A stretch of 64,000 nucleotides of DNA from Engraulis encrasicolus. Lineage: Eukaryota; Chordata; Actinopteri; Clupeiformes; Engraulidae. Location of the stretch: NCBI RefSeq assembly GCF_034702125.1, contig NC_085880.1, positions 16,937,028-17,001,027 on the forward strand, written 5' to 3'. Shown one piece after another: positions 23,501 through 35,500 of the stretch (the stretch's first letter is position 1; each line of letters starts with the position of its first letter). Below the pieces are notes generated by a model. It was not told the origin of the DNA. It did not search any database and was given only the letters and a program-made list of their open reading frames with translations. A program made the position numbers and the translations under genes.

Positions 23501-26500
23501 TTAACATTAGTGTTTTTTCCATTTGTTAAGCACTCTGAGCTGAATGCCTTGTATGATATGGTACTATACTAATACAGTTATTATCATTATTATTATAAGG
23601 TGGGAAGGCAGGAATCCTCATCGCCCATTAAGTCGCCCGTCAAACCCGGTGCACCAAAACCACACGGCAACAAGGTGACCTCCGCCTCCACCGCCACCTC
23701 CTCCAAGCCACAGTCGCCTCCACCGCACGGTCATCATCACCATACCTCGCATCCGCATCCCAGCCTCCACAGGCAGGGCTCCCACTCCTCCTCCCACAAG
23801 AAGCCTCCTCCAACGTCCCCATCCACGCCCGGCCCCGCGCATTCGAAGCAGAAGCCGCACCTGCACCAGCAGGAGAAGGAGGTGGAGAAGGAGAGCGAGG
23901 AGCAGGAGAGGGAGCGCGAGAAGGAGAAGGAGAAGGAGCTGAGGAGGCTAAAGAAGGAGAGGATGCTGCAGAGGCGGAACGCCCGCAGCATATCCGTGGA
24001 GGAGCCCGAGCTCTTCATCCCCGATAACGCCCCGCTCCCGCCGTCCGTACCCCCACCCCCTGTGGCCCAGAAGGAGGCCACTGTGGAGGAGGAGGTGGAG
24101 GAGGAAGAGGAGGAGGCGGCTGAGGCAGATGGAGAGGCACCGGGGCATCTACACTGCGGCATCTGCAAGAAGCCACACAGCAACAGGTAGGTTGGGGTCG
24201 GACACAGGCTGTTGTAGCCATCACTGAAGAGCATGCATGTATCAGAAGTAGGGCTGCACAATATATCGAAAATGTATCAATATCGCGATATCAAGAATGG
24301 CGATATGCGTATAACGAAAATGAATTAATTATCGCTAACATAATGAAGTTCAACCACTAGCTGAATATCAACAAATACGCAAGAAGCCCACCATGACCAA
24401 AGCCACACAGACCAACAAGACAAACAAGAAAAACACTTGCCTATATTTCTAAATATGGTTTAAAGGGACACTCCACCCATTTTGCATTAGGCTTTCCATT
24501 GCTAGACACCCAGTCATACTTTTGAATGATCTTGCAAAAATCTCTCAATTCCCCCTGAGATAGGAGAAACCCGCATTCATCTCTTAACACTTCCTATGTC
24601 AATGATGTAAAAATGGTCATTTTGCATCATCGACATAGGAAGTGTAAGAGAGGTGGATTTCTGTTGAGACTACAAGCCTTTTTCCCACCTTTTCAACCCC
24701 GCCCATAGGGGGTTGGACCTAATGCTCTAACAGACCTATCACAGATCAGTGTCCCAGTGCTTTTGAAATCACTGGCATTGAGGCTCTGGTAAGCAGTGTT
24801 GCCAGATTGGGCTGTTTCCCACCCAATTGGGCTGCTTGAGATAGCCGTCTGTGGGTAAAAATGGCATTTTACAGGAAAACTCGCCCAATCTTTCCCATCG
24901 ACATCAATAGAATTGGGCGGGATTTAGTGCTTCCAGGCGGGTTTTGAGCATTTTTTGGGCTGGAAATCATCAGCCTCATCTGGCAACACTGCCAGAGCTG
25001 GAAAGGAGAAGCTGGACCACACTGCAGCTCAGTTTTCAAGACTTTATTTTTTGCACACACCCGACCAATGTTTCGGTGTTGCTACACCTTCTTCAGAGTC
25101 AAATGATAGCAAGAGCATTTCAAGACTTGACATTCACAGGTGATCCCACTTGGTTTGGCTAAATTGGTCTCATCTCATTGCAGGTAATTGACCCCACCCC
25201 CCAACACCAGGACAAGATTGCAGACAATTAGACAGAGAGGCTTCGTAGAAAGGCATTTTGGATTCATACTCTAAATTCACTGGAGCCTCAGGGCATAAAT
25301 GAGGAACACAATATGTCTTGCTCTCTGTAACAAATTGTTCCAGCATCGCGGCTGTGGTCTTGTAATAATTGTAGCTGTGGTTTTATTGACAATGTTCTTT
25401 GTGTATTGTTTTTTTTTCACTTTTTTATTTTGTTTTCGGAAGTTGGCAAGCTGTTTAATTGTCTACAATCTTGTCCTGGTGTTGGGGGGTGGGGTCAATT
25501 ACCTGCAATGAGATCAGACCAATTTAGCCAAACCAAGTAGGATCACCTGTGAATGTCAAGTCTTGAAACGTGTGTCTCTCTCTTGCTATCATTTGACTCT
25601 GAAGAAGGTGTAGCAACACAGAAACGTTGGTCGCGTGTGTGCACAAAATAAAGTCTTGAAAACTAAGCTGCAGTGTGCTCCAGCTTCTCATTTCCAGTGA
25701 TGTCTGTCCCACTGTGATGCACCTGCAAGCAGGGTTGCCAGATGAGGCTGATGATTTCCAGCCCAAAAAATGCTCAAAACCAGCCTAGAAGCTCAAAATC
25801 CCGCCCAATCCTATTGATTTCTATGGCTAAAATTGGGCGGGTTTTTCTGCTAAATGCCATTTTTACCCGCACACGACCATCCTAAGCAGCCCAATTGGGC
25901 GGGAAACAGCCCAATCTGGCAACACTGCCTGCAAGCTGAGGGAGGGGTGATGCATAGAGGGATGATGCACCCAAATAACTGGGTGTGGCCTGTGGAACTT
26001 GAGCATCGCAGTGCATTATGGGGATTGTTGTCACAAATCCACAAGCACTAAAAAGTCATTTTCTGCCTTTTCTTGGCCAAGAAGGCACCAAATTAGAAAT
26101 GTATGTTACTATTCTACTATACATATGACCCACTTTCAGTAACATATTCATGTCTCCACCGGTGGAATGCCCCTTTAAATATCGTTATCGAGGTATTGCA
26201 TGCTGTTATGGAGTATCGATTTTTTTTCTGATATATGATAGAAGGTATCATTAATCAGAAGACCATGGATGCCTTGTAATCACAAATACTATAAGAAATT
26301 AATTGCTCCTCAATACCCTGTTTTCGTGTGTGCGTGTGCATGTGTGTGTGTGTGTGTGTGTGAGATGTACGGTATATTACTTGGCCCCTGGATTTATGGT
26401 CTGTGTTTGTGTGCGCCGCACGTGTGTGTGAATGTAAAATGGTTCCCATTTTAACTTAGGTTAATCCTCAGTCAGCAGCATCTACAGTACTCCTCCTGTG

Positions 26501-29500
26501 TAAGGTATCTAACAGATGGCAGTAGATGGCTGTAGGGACACGTCAAAACTAGTCACAGTATATTTCCAGATGTCTCCCTCCAGAGGACAGAACACAACTG
26601 TCTCTTCTCCCCACCGCTGTGTAGCTTTATATTTCTTAGTTAATTTATGTCCCTCTGGTGTCCAGCTGTGTGCATGTCTAATTAAAATGTGATTGTAGGG
26701 TAAGCTTAATTGATATGAAGGTGTTGTATTGTTGTTGTCCAGAGAAGCATGAAATATGGCCAGCTTTTGGGGCAGTTTGAGCAATATAGCAGGAACTTGG
26801 AAACTGTATTCTTTGTTGATGGGTCAATGACATTTTACTAGCACTCCACACGCCAGGGTGGTGCAACCGCAGCTAATGTCGCTATTGTGCCTCTACTGCA
26901 TACCCCAGCTTTGAGGCAACTTTTTTCATTGATTGATCAGGAACCTGAAAGGCTAAAGCACCTTCAGAGGTGAAAATTTCATTTGTATGTCATAGTACCG
27001 TCTCGAGCAGTGCTTCAGGATGGTACCATGCTCAAGGTTCCTCAGTCATGGAGGAAGATTTATTGTCACTCGCTATTATTACAGGTTCATGGTGGGCTGT
27101 GAATCACTTCATATTTTCTCGAATGAGTATTTTGACCCACTCCAATACTGCCTGGGTTATTTCTACATCACTTATGGTCATCTTTGTGTCCGTTACGCGT
27201 CTATTTCTTCTCTTTAGTGAGTATTTCACTCCACCACTGCCTGTGTTGTTACAGATTCAGACTGCTTTGGTTGTGAGAGATACACGGTGGCCTGTTGGCC
27301 CTCAGTCTAGTATATGTCTCTTTAGTTTTTCCACTCACATAAGGTTATTTCTGGGATCATGGTAGGTAGTTGGCATATATCTGCTCTTAACCGTGTATTT
27401 CACTCCAACTCTGGGTTACTTACTATGTATTTCCATGGTCAAGGTCAGTCTCTCTTTAGCGAGCACTTCACAGGTCCAGTTTCATGGTGAGCTGTGGATC
27501 CTCAGCTTATAAATTCTGTAGTGAGTATTTCACTCGTGCCCTGGGTTACCCATATGAATTTTCTAGATTCATGGTCTGTGCGTCATCTCTGTATTTATAT
27601 TGTGTTTTCTGAATTATATTTTATCTGTACTTGAGTATTTGACTTCAACACTGGCTTACTGTATGCATTAGCAGGTTTATGGTGGGTTGTTGGCTTATTC
27701 CTCCTCTCTGGCGAATATTTCACTCCAACACTGTGTTACTGGGTGTTGTATTTACAGGTTGATGTAGGTGTGTGTGTTTTCGGCTTCCATCTTCTTTTTA
27801 GAGTATTTCACTCCAGTACTGGGTTATGTATTTCCTTCCAGTTTGATGGTGAGCTATGGTCCCTCAGCTTATCTTTGTAGTGGGTGTATTACTTCAATAG
27901 TATGTTGTGTATGTTCAGGTTCATGGTGGGCTGTGGTGAGTGTATTACTCCAATAGTATAGTTAATAGTTATAGATTTCCAGGTTTGTGGTGGGCTGTGG
28001 GTCGTCTTTGTAGTGAATGTATTAGTCTAATACTATGTTGTGTATGAAGAGAGAGGGTCCGAGGCACTCTGAAATCCGTTAAAAGTCCTTCATTGAGATA
28101 TGGACATCAAGCCGACTCTCTCTCTCTCTCTGTCTCTCTCTCTATGTTATGTGTGTTCAGGTTCATGGTGGGCTGTGGTCGCTGTGACGACTGGTTCCAT
28201 GGCGACTGCGTGGGCTTGGACCTGGACAAGGTGCAGCAGATGGAGCAGGAGGACCAGGAGTACGTGTGCCTGCGCTGCTGCGAGGCGGAGGAGGACAGCG
28301 GCGCCCCCACCAGGCCCGAGACCAGCACAGCAGCTCCAGAACCCACAGCAGGAGGCCACGGCCACGGCTCCGACCGGCTGGCCACTGCCACCACCACCAC
28401 CACCACAACCAAAGAGCCACCACCCACGCCCAAGAATGACACCCACCACCACCACCACCACCAGCCTCCCTCCTCCAGGCACGGCAAGCAGCCGGGCGGG
28501 GTCACGACGGACGGAGTCCGGCCCTTCAGGAAGGTAAGATGCTCTGCTGTACATGCACTATGACTGCAGAAGCAGATCATGATACTCTCCATAGGATTTC
28601 ATTCAAAACTCACACCCATCTATTTTAGCCAGGTGCAGACTCAAAATGTACAATTTCAATGTACTGAAAGGTTGAAACACACACCGATGACCTCCCTTTT
28701 CATCCCTTTTCATTTCAAAATGAAAAAATGAATATAGTTGCTGCCAAAGGTGGTTCTACAAATTATTAAGCAAAGCCTGTGATGACTTTTGTAAATATGA
28801 TTTCTTTGTTTTTTGTTTTTTATACATTTTCAAAACTGTCAAGACAACTTGTTTTTCATATGGTCATAATGGAATAATTTGTGTAGGATTTTGACAACAG
28901 AGATTCATTTGTAGCATTTGGAATAAGGCTGTAAGATAATAAAATGTGAAAAAAGTGAAGCGCTGTGAATACTTTCCGGATTGACTGTATACGTTTACCC
29001 AAATGTACACTAGACCCTGTATTCTTGTGTGACTGCTGCTGGTGAATACTAAAGAGAACATTCATTCCCGTCGCTGCTTTGCTGTTCATCTCATTGAAAA
29101 AAAAAAGAATCTACCGCAGCTTTTTACTATCCAAACACTCACAGTATGTACAGTATATACACAGCAGTCTTATTTGTACAGTTTGCTGCTCAAGGGTGTT
29201 TATCTCTGCCACTCTTGTTAAAGCTTTATGTAAAAGCATCAATATGTCTGTCATTGATCCACAGGACTCAACCCATTCAGAGAGGAGGCATTCGTCTGAA
29301 TCTAAAGACGCCACATACAAACCTGGTAACGCATTGTGTTCTTTTGCAGTCCTTCTGAACCATTCAGAATGTTTTTGCATATGTTTTTTATGTATTTTTA
29401 GTTCCTGGTGAAGGATGTTTAGATTTAAGAGATGTTAAATGCTTGCCCTATCAGGAATGTACATAAAGGAACATGATGTCTTTTTGTCCCGTATAGATAC

Positions 29501-32500
29501 GCACAAAAAATCGGAGAAACACAAAGCTAAAGTTTCACCTGTGAAGCAGCCTTCCACAGATCAAATCCGACGGAATGTCCGGCACACCTTGAAGGATATC
29601 CTTCACAGCAGGTAAGTCTTCAGAATAATTTGTTCATAACATTTGCAAATATTAATTATATAGTATATTGTAGCCCAATGTTCAGATGTGCTAGATGTTG
29701 ATATGTTGATGTTGTCTATAATACTGAAATTAAAGGGACACTGTGCAGGAAATGGTCAAAAAAGGTACTGCAACTATGCTGTTCATTGAAACTGGGCTGC
29801 CTATTGCCAAATTTGATCTTTACATGAAAGTTTACTAAGTAATAAACAATTATTTTGTAATATGGTCCAATTACAGTCATTTTTGCAGCTAAAAATGGCT
29901 ATTTTTGGAAATTCAAAATGGCGGACCATGGAGAAGATCCCCCTTTTCATGTATGAAAAGTGCAATTTTTCCAGTCATAATGAATACTTAGAATTTGATG
30001 CTGGTGGTAAGTATTCATGAAAAAGGTAACATTAGTGAATGGGCAGCATGAATTCTGGAAATAAACAACTAAAAATCTCAGACAGTGTCCCTTTAAGGCA
30101 ACATTCGTGAAGATGGTAACACTTAATTGTAGTGTTACATCTATTAGCACTAATACATACAATCTTAATGCCTGCTTGTAAGGCATGTACAAAGCAAAAT
30201 CAAACATTTGTTAGGCCCCACTAAGATTATATTGGTAATAAATCCCTTATTGTGCATGAACATTACATTGGCGAATACATGCCTAACAAATGTTTGATTT
30301 TGCTTAGTACTGTACATGCCTTACAAGTTACGTATACAGTATACAGGCATTGATATTGTATGTATTAGTGCTAATAGATGTAACACTAAAACTTAAGTGT
30401 TACCGTGAAGACTATATTTAGATATGTGCTACCCAAATCTGCTTGAGGTAGAGATGTGCTGTATTCACTTCTTGTTTTCTCCTGTAATTTTAGGCTGAAA
30501 GATTCAGACTTCAAGGTTTCCTCGGATAAGGTGTCAGAGGTTTCCAAGAAAATAGAACGAGAGCTCCATGCTTTTTTTCAAGGCACGGATAGCAAATACA
30601 AGAGCAAGTACCGAAGCTTAACTTTCAACCTTAAGGACACTAAAAACAATGTAAGCTTACAGTTCAGAACCCGTCTTTACCCCCTTCCCCCTGAGTCAAC
30701 ATTTTGATGTGTCTTTATAAAGTAAAATCAATGTTTTCCTTGGTGAAATTTTGGTTCCGTGCACTGGTTCTCTGTGTATTATTGCATCACGTCTTAAGAT
30801 GTATCTGTCAAACTGTTTGCCCAGGTGCTGTTCAAGCGCGTTCTTCAAGGCGAGATCTCTCCAGGCGACCTGATTCGGATGAGCCCAGAGGAGCTGGCCT
30901 CTAAAGAGCTAGCAGCGTGGAGGCAACGGGAAAATAGACACGTAAGCACTGCAGCACCAACATGCTTTTACACACAGAGTAGAGTATCATATATTGATCC
31001 CAAGGGAAGTTTTGGGAAAATAAAAATAGAAAACCGATCCACACACTTGCTGCTCCGAGATCTTCTTTCCTTTTTATTTGATCACGTTTAGTCCGGCACC
31101 TGTTTACTTAGATATTATGCGAACAGAGCTGGCTGCGTGGAGGCAACGGGAAAATAGACACGTAAGCAGCACAGCAAACATGCTTTTACACATTTGGGAA
31201 AATAAAAAAAGAAAGCAGATCCGCAGAGCTGCTGCTCCCAGATCTTCTTTCCTTTTATTTGATCACGGTTAGTCCGGCACCTGTTTACTTCGATATGCGC
31301 GCACTCCAAACGCTTACATTTGGGAAAATGAACATGTAAGGAGGGAGCACCAACATGCTTTTACACAACGCCTCAAGTGTTGGCAGTCTTTCTTGAAATA
31401 TAGCCATGAAATCAGGTCTTTATCCAGGTCTGACAGAAGATCGTTTTGGAATAGATACAGAAAAAATGTGCTAGTAAGATGTGGGTAGTGCAGTAGAGGT
31501 ACTTACTTTAACCTCTAGTTGCTGAATACTGAAACCATGTTTGGAAACTCTGCCTCCTGTTTGAGGAATTTGGCGTCTTGCCACAGCACTGCCAAAGATT
31601 TCCTTGTCGAGTAAGATGAATGAAACCATGCCTACCCAATGCAAAGGAGTGTGCTCAAGTTCCGTCTCTTAACTTAAGGGGTCGTTGTCTTCTCTTTCTT
31701 CTATTTCTGTGGCGTTTGGTGTCAGCTTGTTATGAGATGCGCTCTACCGCCATCTACAGCCCCAAGAGAATTCCATTTATTTCTCAACCTCCGCTGGTCT
31801 TCAAAAGAGGCGTTCACCTGACGTTGTATGGATACCGGAAAAGCATGGGCTTGATTTGTCCTTACCTTTTCCAGTGTCTCTGGCACTGCATTACCCATTA
31901 CCTATTACAACAGGTCACTTCCTATTCTCTAACATCCCATCAAATACTGTCCTCCTCCTGTCTGCAGGCCTGTCTGCTAAGTGTAGTGCAATGTAATGCA
32001 ATGCAGTGTAGTGTAATGTAGTATAATGTAATCTCCTTCTCCTCCTCCCTGTCTCCTGTCTGCTAAGCATAGTGTGATGTAATAATGTAATGTCCTCCTC
32101 CTCCTCCTCCTCCTCCTCCCGTCTGCAGGCCATAGAGATGATCGAGAAAGAGCAGCGCGAGGTCGAGAGGCGGCCCATCACCAAAATCACACACAAAGGA
32201 GAGATCGAGATTGAGAACCAGAACCAGGAGCCCCTCAAGGCCCCTGATGCCATGGAACTGGAGGTGAGTCGACAGACACTGCTATGTATACCCACGCAAT
32301 CATTTTACCCCCTTCGAACGAACAAGGTTGTTTTGATCCAGCGGCGTCTCGCAGATTAATCAACAGTAAATAGTCGCAAAGAGGCTCTAGGAAACTAGAT
32401 TAATTGTGCAAGTCGAGCAATTAAGGATTATTAGCCATGTGGTTCAATTAATTCTGGTGGTGTAACTGCGTGTGTGCGTGTATGTGTGTGCTTACTTGTG

Positions 32501-35500
32501 TGTGTGGCATGTGTATGTGCGTGTGTGTGTGTGTGCTTCTCTGTCTGTGCGCGTGTGCCTCTGCCTCTCTTACCTGCAGCCTGAGCCTGCTCCCAAGGTT
32601 CCGGAAGAGCCCGAGGAGAAGCCTGTGGTGGTGGAGGCGGAGCCTGTGAAGGACACTAAAGACACCACCAGCCTGCACAAGTCTCACCTCTTCGATCTCA
32701 ATTGCAAGATATGCACTGGTAAGAGGCGGTCTTATTGTACTGGTAAGAGGCGGTCTTATTGTACTGGTGAGAGGCACTCTTATTTTACTGGTAAGAAGCA
32801 GCTTTATTGCATTGGTAAGAGTCTGTATTCATAGGCAGTTTTTGCATTGGGCAAGGTCTGTTAATTGCCCAGGGACTCATCGTAGGATTACAGCATTTCT
32901 GTTTTCGATTTCGAGTATTACTTAATAACTTGAGGGGTGCCTCAAAATGTTTCTTTGCCCAGGGCCTCAGATTTCATAAAAGCACCCCTGTTAGTCTTAT
33001 TGCTCTGGTAAGAGACAGATTTCTTATGATATAAGGCAGCCTTAGTGCACAGGTCATGATACAGCATGAAGCAGCCTTACTGCACAGGCCATGTCTCCGG
33101 CTTGGCATTTCTAATTTGTGAGTGAGAACATTTGTGAGAGCTAATGATATATGCAATATCTATTAGTGATAACTAATTGGTTGCCCTTATTGTATATTTT
33201 CACACATAACCATGGAGATGGACTCATTAATTGACCAAGCAAACAAACTATACTTTATACGTTTGTATCTGGCAAAGCCATTTCTCCTACCACTCTGTTT
33301 AGTGACTGACCTCATTCAAACAAGTGACTCAGACGCTTAGGAAAAATGGCTTTGCTTATGAAGACTGCAAGATTGACCGTGTGAGTGAGAGAGCCATGTC
33401 TTCTTCCCGTGGTGTAAATATGCCTGAGCCGCGTGGTAGTTGTCTGTCGGTTTGTGGTGCTAATATGCTCGTTAGCAAGCCATCACGGCTGGCAGTAGCT
33501 GCAATGAGGGCCGCTGACAGCTTTGGCTGGGCCCAGGACAAAGTAATCTGAAAGGGACCCCCACCCAATACACACAAGGTAGGCTAATAAGAACTGAATT
33601 CTGGGCCCCCTCTGTCCCTGGGCCCGGGACAGCTGTCCCCTTTGTCCCCCCTTGTCTGCTACACTGGCTGCGATGAATGAATGGCACTCATTCAGCACGT
33701 CTGCTACCTCTCCAGGGAGACGAGACGTGAGAAGATGAAGTGTTAATGACTAAAGGGGCGGCTGCATATAATAATGACGTGCCAACACTTATCTTATATG
33801 GATTTCGTTTTCCGTTCCTGTGAGTTCATATTGGCTCCTGTGGAAAAAAGCAATGCAAGGTTACAAGGCTGCTAAAGCGTTAATGTATGTTTATTCATCC
33901 AAACCGAGGCAAGATATGCCCTAGTGTCATAGGTGCTATAAATATTAGCCTAATTGCTATATTAGCCCAAGTGCTATAAATATTAGCCCAAATGCCATGA
34001 ACATGTGTTTTTTTCTCCATTGTATGTATGATCAGTTGACTGTTGTCATCTGCCCAAGTATCTTGAACAAGTTTATATTATAAAAGATGTCATGGATTTT
34101 CTTTGGTATTGATAAGCTACCGTAATTTTTCATTTTAGACCTAGTCAAACCTTCATCACAACACAACTATTGAGTGAACGTGATTTTACTTTTCGTTCAG
34201 TTTCTTCATAATAACTTCTCTTCTCTTTCAGGGCGTATGGCCCCACCTGTGGAGGAGCCTGCCACAAAGGTAGTGAAAGTGGCCACCACTGTTACTAAAC
34301 GGCCGTCAGCCTCCGAACTCGAGCCTACTCGCGCCCCTTCGCCGGACATAGCGGACGAGCTCGATGCTTTAGAAGGCAGCCTCATGACCTCTGGAATATA
34401 TTCCAGTTTTGATGGACGGTAAGACGGCTATCTGGAGTGGTGAGAATGATAATGGAGGAATGGTCTTGTGTTGCGGTGCACTGCACTCCATTGTACTGTA
34501 TACTGAAGACTATAGTGTTCTTGCAGGTCTGAAACCTCAAGTGGAAAAGATGATCCCTCCACTTTTCTTGCCAACTTGGAAAGCTTGTGGAACGGTTTTG
34601 TTGATATGGCTGCTGTGGCAAAGCTCTTAACAAAAGCCTATCCCGTCTCAGGAACTTTAGATCATCTAACGGAGGTAAATGGGCAATGTAACATATAACC
34701 TTGTTATTTATTTACATCAATAGCTTTTTGGAAAAACATTTTGTAAGTTTTACTTTCATGGTGAGTAATGTTTTTGTAAAACACCACTGATATATTTTTT
34801 TTTCCCCCTCACCAGGATCTGCCAGAAAACATCCAAGTTGGTGGTCGAATTTCACCACAAATAGTTTGGGATTATGTTGAAAAAATCCGGGCCTCTGGAA
34901 CAAAAGTAGGCATGAATTAGAAGCTGTTTTTCCTTCACTGTGTACACAGAATCCTTACAGACGTGATTTTTACAACTGCCATCTCATCTGTCTTCCCAAC
35001 CAGGAGCTGTGTGTGATACGCTTCACCCCAGAGACGGAAGAAGATGAGATATCATACACTCTGCTCTACGCCTACTTCAGCAGTCGCCGGAGATATGGAG
35101 TGGTTGCTAATAACCGAAAGCAAGTTAAAGACATGTATCTCATCCCCTTGGGCTCAACTGAGAAAATCCCCCACCAGATAGTACCTTTTGACGGCCCAGG
35201 TTCGTAAACCCATTTGGGAAATACAATAGATATGAAGTTCATTTACATGGACGTAGCACTGATATGAGTTGCTGTGAATTTTAATGTCGTTGCATAGCGA
35301 TTCATAATTCTAAAGACTAAAAGACGAGGGATTTAAGTCATTTGTCTTTTTTGTTATCTGCCTTGTATTCCTGCAGGATTAGAGACCAATCGGCCTAATC
35401 TCCTGCTGGGTCTCATCATCCGGCAGCGTCCCAAGAGAGACTATGGTGCTATCCTCCCCATGCCCCCCAGCAGCAGTGACGCCGTCTTGCCAAAGGCTGA

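Larger units (their letters stand above)
24992..25720. repeat. large inverted repeat, arms of about 210 bp
   Basis: From CTGGAAAGGAGAAGCTGG (about 24998) to the AATTGACCCCACCCCCCAAC region (about 25205), returned inverted from about 25480 to 25697. The loop is about 270 bp. Each arm carries one hammerhead-like motif, on opposite strands. Confidence 0.85.
24460..26178. mobile_element. piggyBac-type composite MITE flanked by TTAA
   Basis: TTAA at 24460-24463 precedes AGGGACACTCCACC; GGTGGAATGCCCCT precedes TTAA at 26175-26178. Inside lie two opposite hAT MITEs and a large inverted repeat with two hammerhead-like motifs. Confidence 0.7.

Noticed and set aside
31126..31161. Functional alternative exon 10b of phf3
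   Set aside because: No acceptor in a phase that keeps the frame; kept only as a duplication.
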